Assembly (NCBI GenBank): GCA_964596165.1
Contig: CAZQTW010000023.1
Span: 1 to 64,000 of the forward strand
Direction: 5' to 3'
Source of the DNA: CAYUQT01 sp964596165
Lineage (GTDB): Bacteria > Planctomycetota > Phycisphaerae > UBA1845 > JAFGLZ01
Length of the DNA stretch: 64,000 nucleotides
Shown here piece by piece: positions 27,807 through 35,137 of the stretch. Below the pieces are notes generated by a model. It was not told the DNA's origin and ran no database searches. It worked only from the letters and a program-made list of their open reading frames with translations. A program made the position numbers and the translations under genes. Positions within the stretch are counted from its first letter, which is position 1, and every line of letters begins with the position of its first letter.

Positions 27807-28410
27807 ACTTCTGTTTCTCGCCCTCCTGTTTGAGCGATTCCAGCTCCGCGCGAAGGTCGCTGATCTTGCCCATTTCTTTTTCATGTTCAGCGGCCTCCTC
27901 GGTTTCAATCATGCGGTCGATTTCCTCGTCGCTGACGGCCTGGGTTGCGGTCGCGCCGACGTCCTGGGCGGCCATATCCTCGACCGAGTCGAGGAACATG
28001 CTCATGCGTTCCTCCATGGAGGCGGATTGGGCCATTGCCTTCTCCCAGTCGGCCTGGGTCTTGACCAGGTCGGTCTCGCCGAACAGTCGGCCGATCTCGG
28101 TGGCCATCGTTCCCATGGCCGAGGCGAAGTCGGCGGACGCCTCGGCCTGGCGTTTGATCAGGAGGGCGTTCTTGACCGCGAGCAACTGCCGCTCGAGCAT
28201 CCGGCGAATCGTGGCGGTCTTCTTGAGCGAGTTGCGAATGAACTGATACTGAGCGTTGTCGCCGATCTGCTTGGCGCGTCGGGCGTTCCCGATGAACTCC
28301 TCGGCGAACTTGGCTTGTTCGCGGATGGCTCGTTCGATCCGCCGGATTCCCTGGCGGATCTTCATCTCACGCTCGATACGACGCTCCTCGGATGATTTGA
28401 ATAGGGCCAT
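27805..28410 (-). CDS. ESCRT-III (Snf7/Vps2)-like helical protein with MIM1-like tail
   Basis: 201 aa from the ATG with AGGTGA 6 nt upstream (a GTG three codons earlier is open). All-helical. A short N-terminal helix (MALFKSSEER) leads into a long basic helix (10-45), a helix pair with the motif AKQIGDNAQYQFIRN where ESCRT-III proteins have an AKxGxxxAAxxxAK turn, then SADFASAMGTMATEIGRLF and MEERMSMFLDSVEDM, which follow the pattern of the Vps2/CHMP2 core. The tail is acidic (DEEIDRMIETEEAAE) and ends DLRAELESLK at 185-194, matching the MIM1 pattern D/E-L-x-x-R-L-x-x-L-K except for Glu in place of Arg. ESCRT-III proteins polymerise on membranes. Homology is by pattern, not by search; a PspA/Vipp1 relative is the alternative. 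Confidence 0.65.
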   Translation of the reverse strand: MALFKSSEERRIEREMKIRQGIRRIERAIREQAKFAEEFIGNARRAKQIGDNAQYQFIRNSLKKTATIRRMLERQLLAVKNALLIKRQAEASADFASAMGTMATEIGRLFGETDLVKTQADWEKAMAQSASMEERMSMFLDSVEDMAAQDVGATATQAVSDEEIDRMIETEEAAEHEKEMGKISDLRAELESLKQEGEKQK

Positions 28411-28449
28411 AGGTGTCACCTGTCGTGCCGGACGCCGGCAGGCCGGCGG

Positions 28450-29058
28450 CTAGTCTTCCGCTGCGCTCTTGTGTTCTCTGACGCGGCGATCCGCCTCGTC
28501 AAACGCCTCGTTGACGTCGGTGAGGCTTCCCTTGTCGACCTTATCCCAAATGTCCATCACAGCCTGACCGGCCTCGCTGAGGCCGGACGTTCCCTCGCTG
28601 ACGCCGGCGCCGACCTCGAGCAACTGATCGAGCCGTTCCTGATACATCTCGGTGGTGACGGCATCGTCCTCGACGAGTCTTGACAGTGTCAGGAGGTCGC
28701 GTTCGCCGATCATGCCGATTCGGTCGCCGGTGAGCTTATTTCGTTCGGCGTTCTCGCGAAGCATCCGCAATCGGGATACCGTAAGCATCTCCTTGCCGCG
28801 CACATTGAGCTGACGCGAGACCATGAGTTGCTCCGTGGTCTTCAGCTCGAACTCCTGAGCCAGGACACGGCGGACCTCGGGGCTCTTCTCCTGGGCCCCA
28901 CGCTGGAAGAGCGCTTGCTTCTCGCGACTGAGCTTCTCAACGCGCTTCAACAACAGATTACGTTCTTTTTCCAGCAAGAGCTCCTGGGTCCGCAATTCCT
29001 GCCGAGTCATTTTGGAGAGCGGCTTGCGTTTGCCGGTCAACCAGTCGAGCAGGCCCAT
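28450..29058 (-). CDS. Second ESCRT-III-like helical protein
   Basis: 202 aa, ATG with GGGAGA 7 nt upstream. The N-terminus MGLLDWLTGKRKPLSK resembles the amphipathic first helix of yeast Vps2 (MSLFEWVFGKN) and the start of PspA/Snf7. A long basic helix follows (about 17-55, RTQELLLEKERNLLLKRVEK), a turn around FQRGAQEKSPEVRRVLAQEF, and a second long helix to about residue 105, then shorter helices and an acidic C-terminus with DEADRRVREHKSAAED. No Cys, no membrane helix. 30 bases separate it from the next ESCRT-III-like gene and 26 from the previous one, so the three are surely one transcript. Probably a filament subunit; by-eye assignment. Confidence 0.6.
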   Translation of the reverse strand: MGLLDWLTGKRKPLSKMTRQELRTQELLLEKERNLLLKRVEKLSREKQALFQRGAQEKSPEVRRVLAQEFELKTTEQLMVSRQLNVRGKEMLTVSRLRMLRENAERNKLTGDRIGMIGERDLLTLSRLVEDDAVTTEMYQERLDQLLEVGAGVSEGTSGLSEAGQAVMDIWDKVDKGSLTDVNEAFDEADRRVREHKSAAED

Positions 29059-29084
29059 GATTCTGTCTCCCGCGGGTCGCGATG

Positions 29085-30554
29085 TCAGTCGGCTTCGGGT
29101 TCCCGCTGCTTGGGCTTTACCTGGGCGGTGGCCTCTTTGGCCGGAGCGACATCGGTTGGCGACGTTTGGCCGGCGGCCGAGGATTTCAGTTTGGCGGCCT
29201 GCGCCTCGAACTCGGCCAGGATGTCGGCCTCTTCGGGCGTAACGGCCTGGTCGGAGGTCGCTCGATTCACCGTTCGCACGGTCTCGTACGCTCCTTCAAG
29301 CTCCTCCAGCGCGCTTTCGGCGGCGGCGGCGGCCTCGGTGATCTCCTCGGAGGCGGGCAGCCCCGACGGCCTGGCCGTCTGAACCACCTCCAGATTGTGC
29401 ACCTGTCGACCCAGGATCTGACTCTGCTTGCTGAGGATGCCGACCTTTTCGTTTTGGAGCGCGATTTCTTGGCGTATCTGGGCAACTCGGGATGCGAGTC
29501 GGCGTTTCACGGATAGTGCATCCGCCGAGGCGCCTTCCTTGAGCAATTGGCTTTCCTGGGTCACCAGCTCATCCAAGGCCTTCTCCAGATTCCGTCGTTC
29601 CTCGTCGATCTCGGCTTGCTTGGCCCGCAGATCGCGAATCTGCTCGTCGGGAGTCGCCTGACGGCCCAGGAGCCGTCTGAAGAACTCGAGAATCGACATG
29701 GGCTGAGCCTCCTTGGTGGCCGTGGTTGTACGGAACAGGATACTTGTTCGATCATTCCGCGTCACGTGGTACCTGCGGTCCTCATTTGCCAATTGGGCAA
29801 ACGCCTCTTCGACGATGCTCGGCGCCACACCCTGCGCCTCCGCCACTTCGGCGGCCGACACCCCTTGGTACAGCAGCGTTGGTCGGCTGCAACGCAGGGC
29901 CTGTTGGACGCGGGCCAATTTCTGCGGTCGGCTTTCGGGATCGAATAGCTCACGGGCGGCTTCCCTGAGATCACCGCATATCGGTGTGGTCCGCCAACCG
30001 CCACCGGGAAGGGGTTCCGTCAGCACCACGGAGAGGCCGGGTCGCGAAAAGGCGGTCGTTCTGGCTTCGTGTGTGAATCCGCTGGGACTGCAGACCCCCA
30101 ACACCTGTGTGATCGGGCGGTTCGCCACGTACCTCGCGAGGTGCTCTTCCAGTTCCGTCCTGTCGATGGGGGGGAGAGTCGAGGGGTCTTGCGAGGCATC
30201 GCGGGACCCGGCATCCAGGCAACGCGACAGTGAACACACGACGGAGGCGGTAACGGCGGCAGCTTGTCTTCGCCCCAGCCCATACCATGGACGTATGTAG
30301 GACCTGAAGGTGACGCTGCGGTTTTGGGGCAACCGGTCCAGCAGGTTCAAGTCATACATTTGGCGGGACATCATCATAGCGCGGAGTCGTTCCCGCTCAT
30401 TGCTCTCGATGACGCGAGCGGAGAGCCTGCCTGGAAGCCATACCGGTCGAATTCGGATGTTTCGCTGCACGGCGGTCAAGAACTCGGACTCGACCTGACG
30501 GGCTTTTTCGAGGGATGCGATCATGGTGTCAGAGGTTCGTACGGGTTGCCTCAC
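29085..30554 (-). CDS. Winged-helix plus ESCRT-III/PspA-like coiled-coil fusion
   Basis: 489 aa, GTG start directly after the TAA of the upstream gene (TAAGTG), which suggests translational coupling; ATG at 30524 is an alternative. Residues 1-200: unknown, with a helical N-terminus and an alpha/beta-looking part around ITQVLGVCSPSGFTHEAR. Residues about 205-275: a winged-helix-like region (KLARVQQALRC, VSAAEVAEAQGVAPSIVEEAF, RRYHVTRNDRTSILF). From residue 286 the protein restarts as MSILEFFRRLLGR, an amphipathic N-helix like those of PspA/Snf7, followed by a two-helix coiled coil (300-390) and a Pro/Lys-rich tail. Winged helices next to an ESCRT-III core occur in CHMP7 and other ESCRT proteins. 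A perfect internal ribosome site suggests that a separate 204-aa product is also made. Confidence 0.6.
   Translation of the reverse strand: MRQPVRTSDTMIASLEKARQVESEFLTAVQRNIRIRPVWLPGRLSARVIESNERERLRAMMMSRQMYDLNLLDRLPQNRSVTFRSYIRPWYGLGRRQAAAVTASVVCSLSRCLDAGSRDASQDPSTLPPIDRTELEEHLARYVANRPITQVLGVCSPSGFTHEARTTAFSRPGLSVVLTEPLPGGGWRTTPICGDLREAARELFDPESRPQKLARVQQALRCSRPTLLYQGVSAAEVAEAQGVAPSIVEEAFAQLANEDRRYHVTRNDRTSILFRTTTATKEAQPMSILEFFRRLLGRQATPDEQIRDLRAKQAEIDEERRNLEKALDELVTQESQLLKEGASADALSVKRRLASRVAQIRQEIALQNEKVGILSKQSQILGRQVHNLEVVQTARPSGLPASEEITEAAAAAESALEELEGAYETVRTVNRATSDQAVTPEEADILAEFEAQAAKLKSSAAGQTSPTDVAPAKEATAQVKPKQREPEAD
29697..29714 (-). promoter_or_regulatory. Internal ribosome binding site and start codon
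   Basis: Inside the 489-aa frame, AAGGAGG (29708-29714) lies exactly 8 nt upstream of an in-frame ATG (29697-29699). Translation from here gives a 204-aa protein starting MSILEFFRRLLGR, the same size as the other two ESCRT-III-like proteins of the operon. The strength and spacing of the site are better than at the GTG start of the long form. Confidence 0.75.
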
Positions 30555-30869
30555 TTAGGTCAACGTGCTGCCGCACCGGCAGCAGTACGTGGCTTCCGGT
30601 CGGTTGGCCTTACGGCACTTGGGATTGGGACACACCGACTCGGTCACCTGCCTTTCGGGAATGTCGGATTCCGGCTCGCGCCCCAACGGGAGTCCGCTCT
30701 CGGCCGAGTCTGATGCCGTCTGCCCTTGATTCCACGGAGGAAGGGCGGAGTCAGATTCATGGGCCCCGCCTGTCATTAGACGTAGCATCGCACCCATCAC
30801 GCGCACGATGAGTATCAGGACGATCGGCGAGATGATCAGCAACAGGCAAGGCACGAAGGCGGCGTTCAT
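30555..30869 (-). CDS. Small membrane protein with C-terminal zinc ribbon
   Basis: 104 aa. One N-terminal transmembrane helix (about 5-32, VPCLLLIISPIVLILIVRVMG), an acidic Ser/Pro linker, and a C-terminal zinc ribbon with CPNPKCRKANRPEATYCCRCG (two C-x-x-x-C / C-x-x-C type pairs; spacing of the first pair is one residue longer than usual). Its TAA is followed at once by the GTG of the winged-helix/ESCRT-III-like gene. Zinc-ribbon membrane proteins also accompany PspA-type proteins (YdjG/YdjH in B. subtilis), so it may be an anchor or adaptor for the system (inference). ATG with AGGA about 8 nt upstream. Confidence 0.75.
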   Translation of the reverse strand: MNAAFVPCLLLIISPIVLILIVRVMGAMLRLMTGGAHESDSALPPWNQGQTASDSAESGLPLGREPESDIPERQVTESVCPNPKCRKANRPEATYCCRCGSTLT

Positions 30870-30916
30870 GATTCGTATCCTGAGGCGTCACCCCATGAGA
30901 GAGAATGAGACGGATC

Positions 30917-31990
30917 CTACCGATCGAGATGCTGCAGCGACCCTCCACAGAGAATGCAGTATTTGTCATGGCCATCGGTATAGGCCCCGCACTTCGGACA
31001 ACGTCGCGGGTGGGGGTTCAATTGATATCGACAATGGATACAGAAGTTATCGGTTGCATCGATATTGCCCTGGCACCGTGGACAATGCAACCCCGATTGG
31101 GGCGCCGCCCGGGGCATGGGTCGGGCCGGGGGCACGGGAGACACGAGTCGGGCGCGAGGCACGGTGCTCCGCGTCGTCCAGCGATCCAATTCCGACAGCA
31201 TCTCCTCGGCCGAGGAAAACCGCCTGTCCAGTCCGGTGTAGCACCGTCCAAAGAAATCATCGACCCATTTGGGCAACTCGCGCCGAAGATGGGTGGGGAG
31301 ATCGCCGCCCTGCGGGCGCTTGCCGGTGATCATCTCGAAGAAGACCACCCCGCACGCGTAAAGGTCCGCCCTTGCGTCAACGGAAAGCCCATCCCGCTGT
31401 TCGGGGGCCATATAGGCCATCGTCCCGGAGATGCTCCTACCGTCTTCCGTCATCAGGCTACCGGATTGGAGGATCGAGTTCGTTGTGAGACGTTCCGCTT
31501 GGCCCAGACCGAAGTCGGTGATGCGAACGGATTCCGCCGTCAGGTTTTCCAGGTTACCGTTCGTGGCGATCAGCACGTTGGCCGGTTTGACGTCTCTATG
31601 GACGACGCCGTTTGCGTGAGCCGCCGACAACGCCTGAAGCATTCCGCGTAGCAGGGCGACGGCCGCGTCCAACGGGAGTCCCGACGTATGCCTTGCGATG
31701 ACGTCCTGCAAGGACGGACCGTCCACGAACTCCATGATCAAGTAGGGGGGAGTAGCATACGGATCGAGGCCTATCGCGCGAACGATGTTCGGGTGTCTGA
31801 TGCCGTGGATGGTCACGCCCTCGCGCTGAAGATTGCGAACGTACTGGGCGTCGGTGGCGATTTTGACGGCCACGATCTGGTCTTCCCAGATATGATGGCG
31901 GGCCTTCCATACCTCGCCGAAACTCCCGGCTCCGACGCGGTTCAGCAACAGGTACTCGCTGATACGGTCACCCGGCTGCGGCTGGTTCAT
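30917..31990 (-). CDS. Ser/Thr protein kinase with two C-terminal zinc ribbons
   Basis: 357 aa from the ATG chosen because the kinase domain begins right after it; the open frame upstream is not protein-like. Kinase domain about 10-270: GAGSFGEVW, VAVKIA lysine, HRDVKPANVL catalytic loop, DFGLG, GTMAYMAPEQ. After a Pro/Arg-rich linker come two zinc ribbons (CPRCQGNIDATDNFCIHC and CPKCGAYTDGHDKYCILC). No transmembrane helix; soluble. All catalytic residues are present. It is the first gene of the operon with the zinc-ribbon membrane protein, ESCRT-III-like proteins, Vps4-like ATPase and SPFH protein, so it may phosphorylate one of them (inference). Ribosome site weak. Confidence 0.9.
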   Translation of the reverse strand: MNQPQPGDRISEYLLLNRVGAGSFGEVWKARHHIWEDQIVAVKIATDAQYVRNLQREGVTIHGIRHPNIVRAIGLDPYATPPYLIMEFVDGPSLQDVIARHTSGLPLDAAVALLRGMLQALSAAHANGVVHRDVKPANVLIATNGNLENLTAESVRITDFGLGQAERLTTNSILQSGSLMTEDGRSISGTMAYMAPEQRDGLSVDARADLYACGVVFFEMITGKRPQGGDLPTHLRRELPKWVDDFFGRCYTGLDRRFSSAEEMLSELDRWTTRSTVPRARLVSPVPPARPMPRAAPQSGLHCPRCQGNIDATDNFCIHCRYQLNPHPRRCPKCGAYTDGHDKYCILCGGSLQHLDR

Positions 31991-32399
31991 AGGCCAGTTA
32001 CTTTCGTTCTCGTGGGAACAGCTCTCTCGGCAGGGGCCCCAACGACATCCGCGGGACAACTGCACGAAACCCAGCATACTACGTGATATTCTAGCAGTTT
32101 GTGCGGCATGCAACGACCGGAAAGAGGCCGGCGAACCCGACTCACACTTGGAGAGGGGCATTGGGTCTGCTGTCGATCCGGGCCGGGGGTGGGATGCATG
32201 AGAAACCGATCGGGTAGGAGGCTGATCCATGTGTTGAAAGGATCGGTTGCGTAGGTGCTGAAGACACGCGTCCACTGACGGTGGGGAGTCTGGCGAAAGC
32301 GGCTCACCCTGATTGAGGTCCCAAAGGAATCTGTCGGGGATCGTGAGCGAGTCCGTGCGAATCTTCTTGACATCCCGACAAGCGCCGGTAATATGTCAA
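31991..32399. other. Divergent intergenic region, 409 bases
   Basis: Between the start of the kinase/ESCRT-like operon (minus) and the cobalamin riboswitch (plus). It should contain both promoters. On the minus strand a TAGAATAT-like word near 32085-32095 could be a -10 element about 100 bases upstream of the kinase start, but no convincing -35 was found. No coding sequence is supported. Confidence 0.45.
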
Positions 32400-32578
32400 T
32401 CATTGCGGGTGCCCCAGGGATTGGGGCAAGAGGGAAGGCCGTGAGATTCGGCCGCGGACGCGCCGCTGTAACCGGTGACGACCGCCGCGATGGAACCACT
32501 GTTTCGCTGTGGATGCGGAATGGGAAGGTGCGGCGGAAGGACGACCCGGAAGCCAGAAGACCTGCCTGCAATCAACTT
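32400..32578 (+). promoter_or_regulatory. Cobalamin (B12) riboswitch
   Basis: Conserved blocks appear in the right order: GGGTGCCCC with its partner GGGGC, AAGAGGGAAGGCCGTGAG, the GCCGCGGACGCGCCGCTGTAA core, GGAACCACTG, GGGAAGGTGCGGCGG, and the B12 box AGCCAGAAGACCTGCC (32551-32566). Binding of adenosyl- or other cobalamin normally switches the downstream genes off. A terminator follows at 32637. The genes downstream include a CobO-type adenosyltransferase and MetH, which fits B12 control. Confidence 0.93.
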
Positions 32579-32636
32579 GGTCAGGCTCTCGCGGTTAGGG
32601 CCGTCCGGATCATGCGGGTTTTGCAGAGCCAACAGA

Positions 32637-32675
32637 CCCCGGACACTCGAACGGCGAGAACCGGGGTTTTTCTTT
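32637..32675 (+). terminator. Rho-independent terminator of the riboswitch
   Basis: CCCCGG (32637-32642) pairs with CCGGGG (32661-32666), with an inner CTCG/CGAG stem, followed at once by TTTTTCTTT. It lies about 60 bases after the B12 box, the normal place for the expression platform of a transcription-terminating cobalamin riboswitch. Confidence 0.88.
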
Positions 32676-33316
32676 GGCCGGTCGACGTCGGCAGGGTGGT
32701 TAAGCTGTCCCCAGGTGCGATTCGTCCGGCGAAGGTTCCCGCCGCGTTGTCGACGATGTGCGTTTGCGCCCTGGCGGCATCGTCGCTCACAAGTCGGGCA
32801 GTAGGATACCAGACACCACGGTAGCGTGAAGACAAGAATGAGGCGCCGACGATTAGGCCCGCCGGCGCCCCTGACGGAGAAAACTGGGTAGCCTCTCCGT
32901 ACTCGAACGATCCTAACGCATTTCCCGCGTTTGAACAATCAGCTCCGGGTGCGGACTCTCCGCAGGCGCGGCCAAAGACCCCTTGGGGTTCCTTTCCGGC
33001 GGGCCCTCTCGGCATACCCCTCCTACTCGTGGCCGACTGGTGAAGGAGGTGCGTCATGGCCAAGACGGGTGATTGACACCGAACGAAGCGGCTCCAGTGC
33101 GATTACACGGACTGAGAGGTGACCGCCTGTTCAAACGGCGGCTCTCGTGGTGTCGTCGGCACGTTCAACGGCCGGCGGCATTGTCGGCTACACGACGTGG
33201 CGGCAATCGGGCTGGGGACCGTTGCGGTTGCGGAAATGGGGTCCGGCGGGTGCGTGTTCCGACCCTGGCGGGCCGGTTGAGGTTTCGAGGTTGACAGTTT
33301 GCCAAGGAGTAACGAA
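32676..33316 (+). other. Long leader between riboswitch and first gene, 641 bases
   Basis: No gene is supported here. It contains several hairpins: TGCGGA-CTC-TCCGCA (about 32950-32964), CCCCTTGGGG (about 32977), CCGCC-GGCGG (about 33124-33141), and a six-codon reading frame at 33056-33076 with a strong GAAGGAGG ribosome site (product MAKTGD). The length and structure suggest further post-transcriptional control or a second promoter; a TTGACA at 33291-33296 has no clear -10. Confidence 0.4.
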
Positions 33317-34156
33317 GTGAAGAGCGTTTGCAGTATGCAGGGCGTGTTGGAGGTGGCGGCCATCGCGATGCTGATCTCGGTGGCCTCCAGTCAAGCCGGT
33401 GTCTACTCGGCGCCGTCGAACGACCCGACGAATACGTACGATTCCCCGATCAGCAAGAGCAGTCCGTTGATTGTCGAATGGGCCGACAAAGTGATCGACT
33501 ATTCGCCGGCGCCGGGCGTCGCCCCGGCCTACCAGAACCCCGTGACGGGCTACGGGTCGCTTGGGGATCTGACGCAGGCTCAGATCGACGCCGGCGTGCA
33601 GCCCGGGCGCATCACGGTCGGGTTCCCCACGGGAATTGCCGATGGGCCCGGCGCGGACTTCGCGGTGTTCGAGAACGGTTTCGCCTACGGCAGTCCCAAT
33701 GGCTTGTTCATGGAACTGGCCTTTGTGGAGGTTTCGAGCAACGGGGTCGACTTCGCGCGATTCGACTGTATCTCGACGAACACGGCGCCGGTGGCCGGTA
33801 GCGGCGGGTTCTCGGGTTGGGATACGACGAACGTGTACAACCTGGCCGGCAAGCACCTATCGGGTTGGGGTACGCCCTTCGACCTGAGTCAGCTCGCCGA
33901 TCATGTCCTCGTGCGGAGCGGGCTGCTCGACTTGTCGAACGTTCAATATGTTCGCCTGGTCGACATCCCCGGTACGGGCTTCTACAAGGACTCGCTCGGA
34001 AATCCGATTCTCGACGCCCATCCGACGACCGGCTCGGGCGGATTCGACTTCCGGCTGAGCGAGGGGATTGCCGTGATCAACGTGGTACCGGAGCCCGCCA
34101 CGATGCTGTGCTTGGGTTTGCCAGGCGTTTTGGCCCTGCTGAGGCGAAGGAAGTAG
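33317..34156 (+). CDS. PEP-CTERM surface protein of a B12-riboswitch locus
   Basis: 279 aa, GTG start with AAGGAG 7 nt upstream. Signal peptide (about 1-29, ending SSQAG). The mature beta-rich domain contains ADGPGADFAVFENGFAYG, AFVEVSSNGVDFARF and VRLVDIPGTG. The gene at 35138 shows the same order of elements (VDFVVFGNA, IVSVAQDPNGPWYTF, VRVQDKPG), so the two are paralogues. The C-terminus is a PEP-CTERM signal: VPEPATM, hydrophobic helix, RRRK. First gene after the cobalamin riboswitch; a role in capturing corrinoids at the cell surface is inferred from that context only. No catalytic motif seen. Confidence 0.85.
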   Translation: MKSVCSMQGVLEVAAIAMLISVASSQAGVYSAPSNDPTNTYDSPISKSSPLIVEWADKVIDYSPAPGVAPAYQNPVTGYGSLGDLTQAQIDAGVQPGRITVGFPTGIADGPGADFAVFENGFAYGSPNGLFMELAFVEVSSNGVDFARFDCISTNTAPVAGSGGFSGWDTTNVYNLAGKHLSGWGTPFDLSQLADHVLVRSGLLDLSNVQYVRLVDIPGTGFYKDSLGNPILDAHPTTGSGGFDFRLSEGIAVINVVPEPATMLCLGLPGVLALLRRRK

Positions 34157-34206
34157 GCGGGACGCGGACACAAAAGCGAGGGAGTACCTCGCACCACAAG
34201 GAGAAG

Positions 34207-34833
34207 ATGATGAAAGCATTGATGACGGTTGTTGCGGTTCTGACGTTTTCGGGCGTGGCCGGCGCCGCGCCGTATCTCTTTCAGGGTGTTTACGTGGACG
34301 TGGAGGCGTGGGTCGGTTCGGGTTCGAACGAGACGATCCTGGTGGTCGACTGGAACACGTTGGACAACGGTCCGAATACGGTCAGTGAGTCGCACGCCTT
34401 CGGGTTCCGTTGGAACGGGACGGCGTACGAGTCGGACATGTTGGCGGCGTTCGACAATGCCGGCATTTTGACCGTGACGACAGGTTACGGCGGCGCGTTT
34501 CTCAACAACATCGGCTACATCGACGAGGAGGAACCCTACGGCGCCCACCTGCACATCGAGGAGGGGAGTTGGAATCTGGCCAGTACGACCAATCCTCATG
34601 CCCGTTGGGGTACTTGGGGCAACTCGGAATGGGACTTCAACAGGGGCGGTCTGTCTTCGGAGCTTCTGGCGAACGGCCAGTTCGAGGGCATCAACGCCAT
34701 CCTGTGGTTCGGCTCGTTGCCGGCGTATGCGAATGACCAGTTGAACATTCCGATCGTGGTCCCCGAGCCGGCAGCAATGCTGCTCCTCGGTCTGGGCGGT
34801 CTGGGTTTCTTGCGACGAAGACCATTCTGCTAG
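34207..34833 (+). CDS. PEP-CTERM surface protein, small
   Basis: 208 aa, ATG with AAGGAG close upstream (a second ATG follows at once). Signal peptide MMKALMTVVAVLTFSGVAGA. The mature part is rich in Trp, Tyr, Gly and Asn (SNETILVVDWNTLDNG, HAFGFRWNGTAYESDMLAAF, WNLASTTNPHARWGTWG), as expected for a beta-sandwich binding domain. PEP-CTERM tail: VPEPAAM, hydrophobic helix, RRRPFC. 50 bases after the previous PEP-CTERM gene. The family is not one I can name; position suggests a role in B12 acquisition (inference). Confidence 0.82.
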   Translation: MMKALMTVVAVLTFSGVAGAAPYLFQGVYVDVEAWVGSGSNETILVVDWNTLDNGPNTVSESHAFGFRWNGTAYESDMLAAFDNAGILTVTTGYGGAFLNNIGYIDEEEPYGAHLHIEEGSWNLASTTNPHARWGTWGNSEWDFNRGGLSSELLANGQFEGINAILWFGSLPAYANDQLNIPIVVPEPAAMLLLGLGGLGFLRRRPFC

Positions 34834-34854
34834 AGCAGAAAGGAAGGGACATCC

Positions 34855-35136
34855 ATGTACAAGATGACAGTACGACTGATGGTCGTTGGATTTCTGATGA
34901 CTCGGATTGCCGCGGGTTAAGTCGACAACAACCGGAGCCGGTTCCATCAGCATCGGATCCGGCGAGTACGTCTATCGCTTTGGCGCCGACACGGGAGCTA
35001 CCGTTCGGCTCAACCCTATCACCTGACGATGTTGGGGGCGCACGGCGAGACCTACGCCACCGTCGTCAATGCCGCCCCAACGATCGTTCCGGGCCTGGGC
35101 CTCAACGGCGAAGGCCCGACGAAAGGCAAGGACTGA
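34855..35136 (+). pseudogene. Broken small secreted-protein gene
   Basis: ATG with AAGGAAGGG upstream starts a signal peptide (MYKMTVRLMVVGFLMTRIAAG) that hits TAA at 34918. Protein-like coding continues in the next frame from 34922 (STTTGAGSISIGSGEYVYRF) to about 35016, then returns to the first frame (YHLTMLGAHGETYATVVNAA) and ends at TGA 35134-35136. Two compensating single-base changes would restore one gene of about 93 codons. It sits between two surface-protein genes of the B12 locus, 21 bases after one and 1 base before the next. Either a decayed gene or two sequencing errors. Confidence 0.7.
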
Positions 35137-35137
35137 C

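Noticed and set aside
32393..32824. 143-codon open frame over the riboswitch
   Set aside because: It overlaps the conserved cobalamin riboswitch and terminator; the translation is not protein-like.
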